NCBI RefSeq assembly: GCF_963576675.1
Contig: NC_088914.1
Span: forward strand, 86,550,441 to 86,614,440
Source: Euphorbia lathyris
Taxonomy: Eukaryota > Streptophyta > Magnoliopsida > Malpighiales > Euphorbiaceae
DNA length: 64,000 nt
Direction of reading: 5' to 3'
Shown one piece after another: positions 60,387-64,000 of the stretch. The translations under genes and the position numbers were made by a program. Numbering within the stretch: position 1 is the stretch's first letter; each line of letters starts with the position of its first letter. The notes under the pieces are model-generated. The model saw only the letters and a program-made list of their open reading frames with translations, searched no databases and was not told the origin of the DNA.

Positions 60387-60774
60387 CACTACAAGAAAAC
60401 AGTTTTTTTGTGGGGAAATTTTTCCCCACAGAAAGTCCAAATTTCGCCACTAAAGGCATTTTGTGGCGAAAAAAATTTCGCCACATGATCGCCACTGTTA
60501 GACCGACGTTAAAGATAATTTTGGCGAAAATTTCGTTTGTCACAGTAGAGACAAAATTGTGGCGAAATTTAAATTCGTCACAAAAAAGACATTATTTTCT
60601 ATGGCGATTCCGGTCCGCCACACTAGACCAACTTTTTATGGGGAAAAATTCTCCACTAATTATCATATTGTTCTGTGGAGATTTGCATTTCGCCACAAAT
60701 AATAATGTTTTTTGTGGGAAAGATTTCCCCACTAATATTGCTACTTATCTGTGGGGAAATATGAATACCCCACA
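60387..60774 (+). mobile_element. CACTA-type transposon terminus with subterminal repeats
   Basis: CACTACAAGAAAA at 60387 is the classic end of CACTA (En/Spm-like) elements. The next ~370 bases hold ten or so short palindromic motifs of two types, TGTGGGGAAA/TTTCCCCACA and TGTGGCGAAA/TTTCGCCACA, as expected for transposase-binding subterminal repeats. The matching opposite end (TTCTTGTAGTG) was not found before 64000, so the element is either truncated or extends beyond the window. No transposase is seen. Confidence 0.72.
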
Positions 60775-61514
60775 ATTCTAACTTTATATGAGAAAAATAA
60801 AATCACTTACAAAAACAAATATCCCCATTACCATTTTTACTTTTATTATTATTTGATTTATTTAGATATGTATTACTAAATATTGTATATATTAAGAATG
60901 TAAATAATTTAAATAAATTGTCAAAAAAAATTAATATAGAAACTAAAACTAATAATTATATATCATTAATAATAAAATTATATTAGTTACAAAAATTGAA
61001 TACAGCTTTACAAAATGGACAAAAAAAATAGTGAGGTTCCAGCAATTTAATAACATCGTTCAACTATACATGATCACGATTTCATTTTCTTCTTGTCTTC
61101 ATTCACCTATTAAAAGTGAAAGAAAAATAAAAGAAAATTAATTATAATCTTATCAGCTTTAAAGGTACATTTGGTTGTGATTAAACCTACAAATAATTGC
61201 AGGGAATGCAATAGTTTGATAATAAATAAAACTTAATGTATTGAAACTCAAATGAATATTTAACTTTAGAAAAGAGAAAACAACGGACCAATATACATTG
61301 TGTTCATATAGTGTTTATCCTATAATGTTTGCCTTATTTCTGAAAACATGAAATAAGACTTTATTGTAAAAAGGAAACAGGTATGTAATGAAATCAATCA
61401 CATGAAGGAAAAATGTCCAATATCCAAAACTTCATAAACTAAATATTTTCAATACTGAGTTAAGAGTTATTTCAAATATAAGCCAATTTTCATATGTCAA
61501 CAAGACATCAATAT
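60775..61514. other. AT-rich region downstream of the CACTA end
   Basis: No coding frame or repeat boundary is seen. It may be internal CACTA sequence. Confidence 0.4.
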
Positions 61515-62440
61515 CAAATGTACTAGAAAATACCCTCCCAATTTGGATCCAGTTTGAACATCCTACAAAACACAGCATATAGTTCTCACTAAATGGATCC
61601 AGTTTGGACATCTGTTACCTATAAGATCAATCCAAATAGCAACAAAAGGCAGAACAAAACAATTATAATAGCAATCGAAATAGCAGAATTTTCAAACAGA
61701 GACAACCACTTGAATCACCAAATATGGAAATGGAAGAGTAGAAATTGTATAGATTTTTCTTTATTTGTAGGATTGTACCTTTTATTTTTTTAACTATTAA
61801 ATTCAACGGAGAAATTATTTTGCAGTTCTAACTCACATAACTTGAAAAGCACTTGTATGAGGCCATTTATATTGAACAATGGGATAAGGTGCAAAAATGC
61901 ATCTAACCTTTACGGGTAGGAGCAATTTACCCTTAATGTTTAAAATGGTGCAATTTTACTCTTAATGTTGACAGCCAAGAGCAATTTTACCGAGAAGATA
62001 ATTTAATGAATAATTTCTCCAATTGACTCAACTTATCAACACATTAGGGGCAAAATTGCTCTTTGTTACCTACGTCAAGGGTAAAATTGCACCATTTAAG
62101 GCATTAGGGGTAAAATTGCTCCTAGGTGTAAACGTTAGGGGCATTTTTGCACCTTATCTCATTGAATAATCATTGACCATGTTGACATGGAAAAATGAAG
62201 AACATAACAATGAAGATTTTGTTGTTAAATCAACAAGAAAGATACTGAAATGTTATTGATAACCATGGTGAAAATTTCTCACCAAATGGATCTGAAGATC
62301 AAGTTTGACATCCTACAGAACACGGCATGAAGTTCTCACCAAATGGATACAGGTTGGACATCCTTTAACTATAGCAGCAATCCAAACAACAGCAAAAAGC
62401 AGACAAAAACAATTGTAACAACAATGAAATAGCAGACATA
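61515..62440. repeat. Direct repeat pair flanking a small TIR element
   Basis: Two related blocks (about 61545-61690 and 62285-62440) share AAATGGATCCAGTTTGGACATC-like phrases, CCTACA(A/G)AACAC(A/G)GCAT, and the CAATCCAAA..GCAACAAAAGGCAGA / CAATCCAAACAACAGCAAAAAGC part. Between them lies the MULE-like element 61880-62160. This is probably a local duplication. Confidence 0.65.
61880..62160. mobile_element. Short non-autonomous MULE-like TIR element
   Basis: The arms GGGATAAGGTGCAAAAATGC and GCATTTTTGCACCTTATCTC are inverted copies that extend inwards for about 130 bp. They include AGGAGCAATTTTACCCCTAA and GGTGCAATTTTAC motifs. The 9-bp flanks ATTGAACAA (61871-61879) and ATTGAATAA (62161-62169) match at 8 of 9. 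It shares internal motifs with 45088-45665, so both belong to one family. Confidence 0.65.
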
Positions 62441-62864
62441 TTCAAACAGAAACACCCATTTGATTGCATACTCCTAGCATTCCTCCTTCAAACAACTAAT
62501 AATAAAAAAGAAACATAATCTAGAAATTGTAAGTTGTATATTCTAATAGACATTTTCAGATATTCTCTATAAACATCCACCTCTCATAACCAACCAACAC
62601 CTAAATAACTTGAAACCTCAAAAGTTCAAGAATTTTGAAATAAATAGTCGTAAAGAAAGTAAAACCAAAGTTAACAGGCAATGGTGTAAATTTCCCCCAT
62701 TTTTCATATGCAAATTAATTGTAATTTCTAGAACTATTCCTTGTTGGAAACATTCATTTTGCTATATTTTGGAGGAACTCAATTCAATTTCTAATGGAAT
62801 TTAAGAAATAAAGAACGAAACCTTATGCAGTGAAAAGGAAGCTCCTTTCCATCAGCAACTTGAT

Positions 62865-62933
62865 GTTTTCGCCTGTCGAATCTTTAGCTTAGCCTTAGCC
62901 TTCATATGCCTACAAGCTTCATTTAGATACCTG
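62865..62933 (-). pseudogene. Possible detached terminal exon, unidentified
   Basis: On the - strand a TTTTTCAG acceptor is followed by an open stretch reading YLNEACRHMKAKAKLKIRQ, then AKTSSC and a stop. The basic, regular composition looks coding, unlike its surroundings. I cannot identify the gene. It lies downstream of the UPL-like fragment on the same strand and could be part of the same relic. Confidence 0.3.
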
Positions 62934-63345
62934 AAAAACTAATCAGCAGTTAATGCAATATAATGTAGGATGAACTACAACTATATCTTATTTCAATGGA
63001 AAAACTGAAAGGCTTCATTCATTGACATCTCCTATAAAGGCTTATCAGTTTGGTATTATGAAAATTATATCGAGATAACATAACCACAAAAGAAGGATTT
63101 TTAGGCATGTACTTTCTAGCAGCAGTCATTGCCCTCTCACTTTTTGGGGGACCTCGACACAATTGAGCGTTGTACTCGTAACAATTTCTATTTCTTTTTC
63201 TTTGCATTCAGAAGATGATTATGTTTCACCTGAACTTGATAATTTCAATATTAGGAAAGAAATAAATACAAGAAATAAGGGTTTTGAGAGCAGCATTTTG
63301 TGGAAAGAGAATCCAAATGCTGTAAAGATCTTACCAGATCCACAT

Positions 63346-63830
63346 TTAACTCCATCGTTTCCTTGTTCCTTGTTCTAACTCTGAAATTCTATGTTTGCCC
63401 AATCCATAGCCAACGGACTGTTGTTCCAACTCCGAAATTCTGTATTTGCCCAATTTCTCTCTTCTTGTTTCATTGTCGTTAATGTCAATTGGCTCAAGTG
63501 CAACAATTAAGTTCCACATGGTGATTTGCTCCTCTTGTTCTTCATCACCTTCCAGCGCCACATTCTCATCAACACTAGAAGAGGTAAGTGAGCTGAGTGC
63601 CTGTAGCACTCAAAGACTAGCAGCACCAGCCATGGATCCAGAACTGAGACCCAACATGTGTATTACTCAGGGTGACAAGTTCACTAACAACTGAATTGCT
63701 TAAACTATGAGCTAATACTGAAAGTTCAGATGTAACAAACTTCCAGTGTGATGTTGCCACTGAAGCCAACTGCTTCAGCACTTCTCCAGCTAGCATATAA
63801 ACTTTATCAGACTGCCTAAATCAGTTAACA
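63346..63830 (-). pseudogene. UPL1/UPL2-like HECT ubiquitin ligase fragment (broken)
   Basis: On the - strand, after an acceptor near 63820, the frame reads SDKVYMLAGEVLKQLASVA, then SELSVLAHSLSNSVVSELVTL. A 2-nt loss in a CA repeat (near 63665) shifts the frame. The next frame reads GSMAGAAS, a TGA where CGA (Arg) is expected (near 63613), then LQALSSLTS, EEQITMWNLIVALEP, after which similarity stops. From memory these motifs match the central region of plant HECT ligases UPL1/UPL2. The following part carries a 44-bp direct duplication (GKYRISELEQ / GKHRISELEQ). It is not functional. Identification rests on motif recognition only. Confidence 0.6.
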
Positions 63831-64000
63831 TAAAATATTAGATCTCACTGTCACCTACATTGCATTGTAACAACAAAAACAGAACTGGAGAAAACAGGGC
63901 AGGAAAAGAGAAGATACAGAAACAGATGACCGGTGCATTGCTCATCATCACAAGTTATAAAAGAAAAACAAGACAGAATATTCAGATATAAGTAGTCTGA
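63831..64000. other. Probable intron or flank upstream of the UPL-like exon
   Basis: Non-coding AT-rich sequence ends the window. On the - strand it would precede the UPL-like exon, and no exon is recognised in it. Confidence 0.35.

Noticed and set aside
60326..60781. 151-residue open frame on + over the CACTA terminus
   Set aside because: It runs through the palindromic subterminal repeats. The repeated pattern in the protein reflects DNA repeats, not a gene.

Overview
The window looks like a repeat-rich stretch of a eudicot plant nuclear genome. The evidence is plant-type F-box/LRR/FBD gene copies, Tat-type Ty3/gypsy elements, a plant L1-type LINE with a DUF4283-like ORF1, a Ty1/copia element, and a relic resembling the plant HECT ubiquitin ligases UPL1/UPL2. 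GT-AG introns, AT-rich spacers and target-site duplications (TSDs) of the expected lengths fit this. I cannot name the species. Everything here was read by eye, with no database search.

Layout. 1-6285: an F-box/LRR/FBD locus. A short broken copy on + faces a four-exon copy on - (2502-5867), whose only visible defects are a lost start codon and one nonsense codon. Its last intron holds a tandem duplication, one copy of which carries a 322-bp TRIM element. A hAT-like MITE lies at 1858-2366. 6303-12301: a complete but mutated 6.0-kb LINE on - with a 17-bp TSD. 12963-22898: Tat-type element 1 (477-bp LTRs, TSD TTATT). 22904-25080: non-coding, probably an old retroelement. 25118-36520: F-box relics, including a 1.8-2.1 kb unit repeated in tandem. 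Each unit carries the same solo LTR at the same site, so the LTR landed before the locus was amplified. 38136-44788: a decayed Ty1/copia element on - (TSD AATAT) with an 831-bp foldback MULE-like element nested in it (9-bp TSD). 44794-49245: small TIR elements, an orphan F-box first exon and a short tandem repeat. 49251-59052: Tat-type element 2 (466-bp LTRs, TSD AATTT). 59058-64000: AT-rich DNA, one CACTA-type terminus with subterminal repeats at 60387, another small MULE-like element, and a broken UPL-like fragment on -.

How the parts relate. No gene here is clearly a working host gene. The best open coding unit is a four-exon gene antisense to gag-pol in Tat element 2 (58321 to 55992). With canonical GT-AG introns its exons join in frame into 688 codons with no stop. 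The sister element keeps the same exon structure but has a nonsense codon in exon 3. Both Tat gag-pol genes are broken, and element 1 has also lost both RT active-site aspartates. I see no new defence or metabolic system. The most informative signals are the retained spliced antisense gene, the LTR-marked F-box array with its empty-site paralogue, and several nested insertions with clear TSDs and empty sites.
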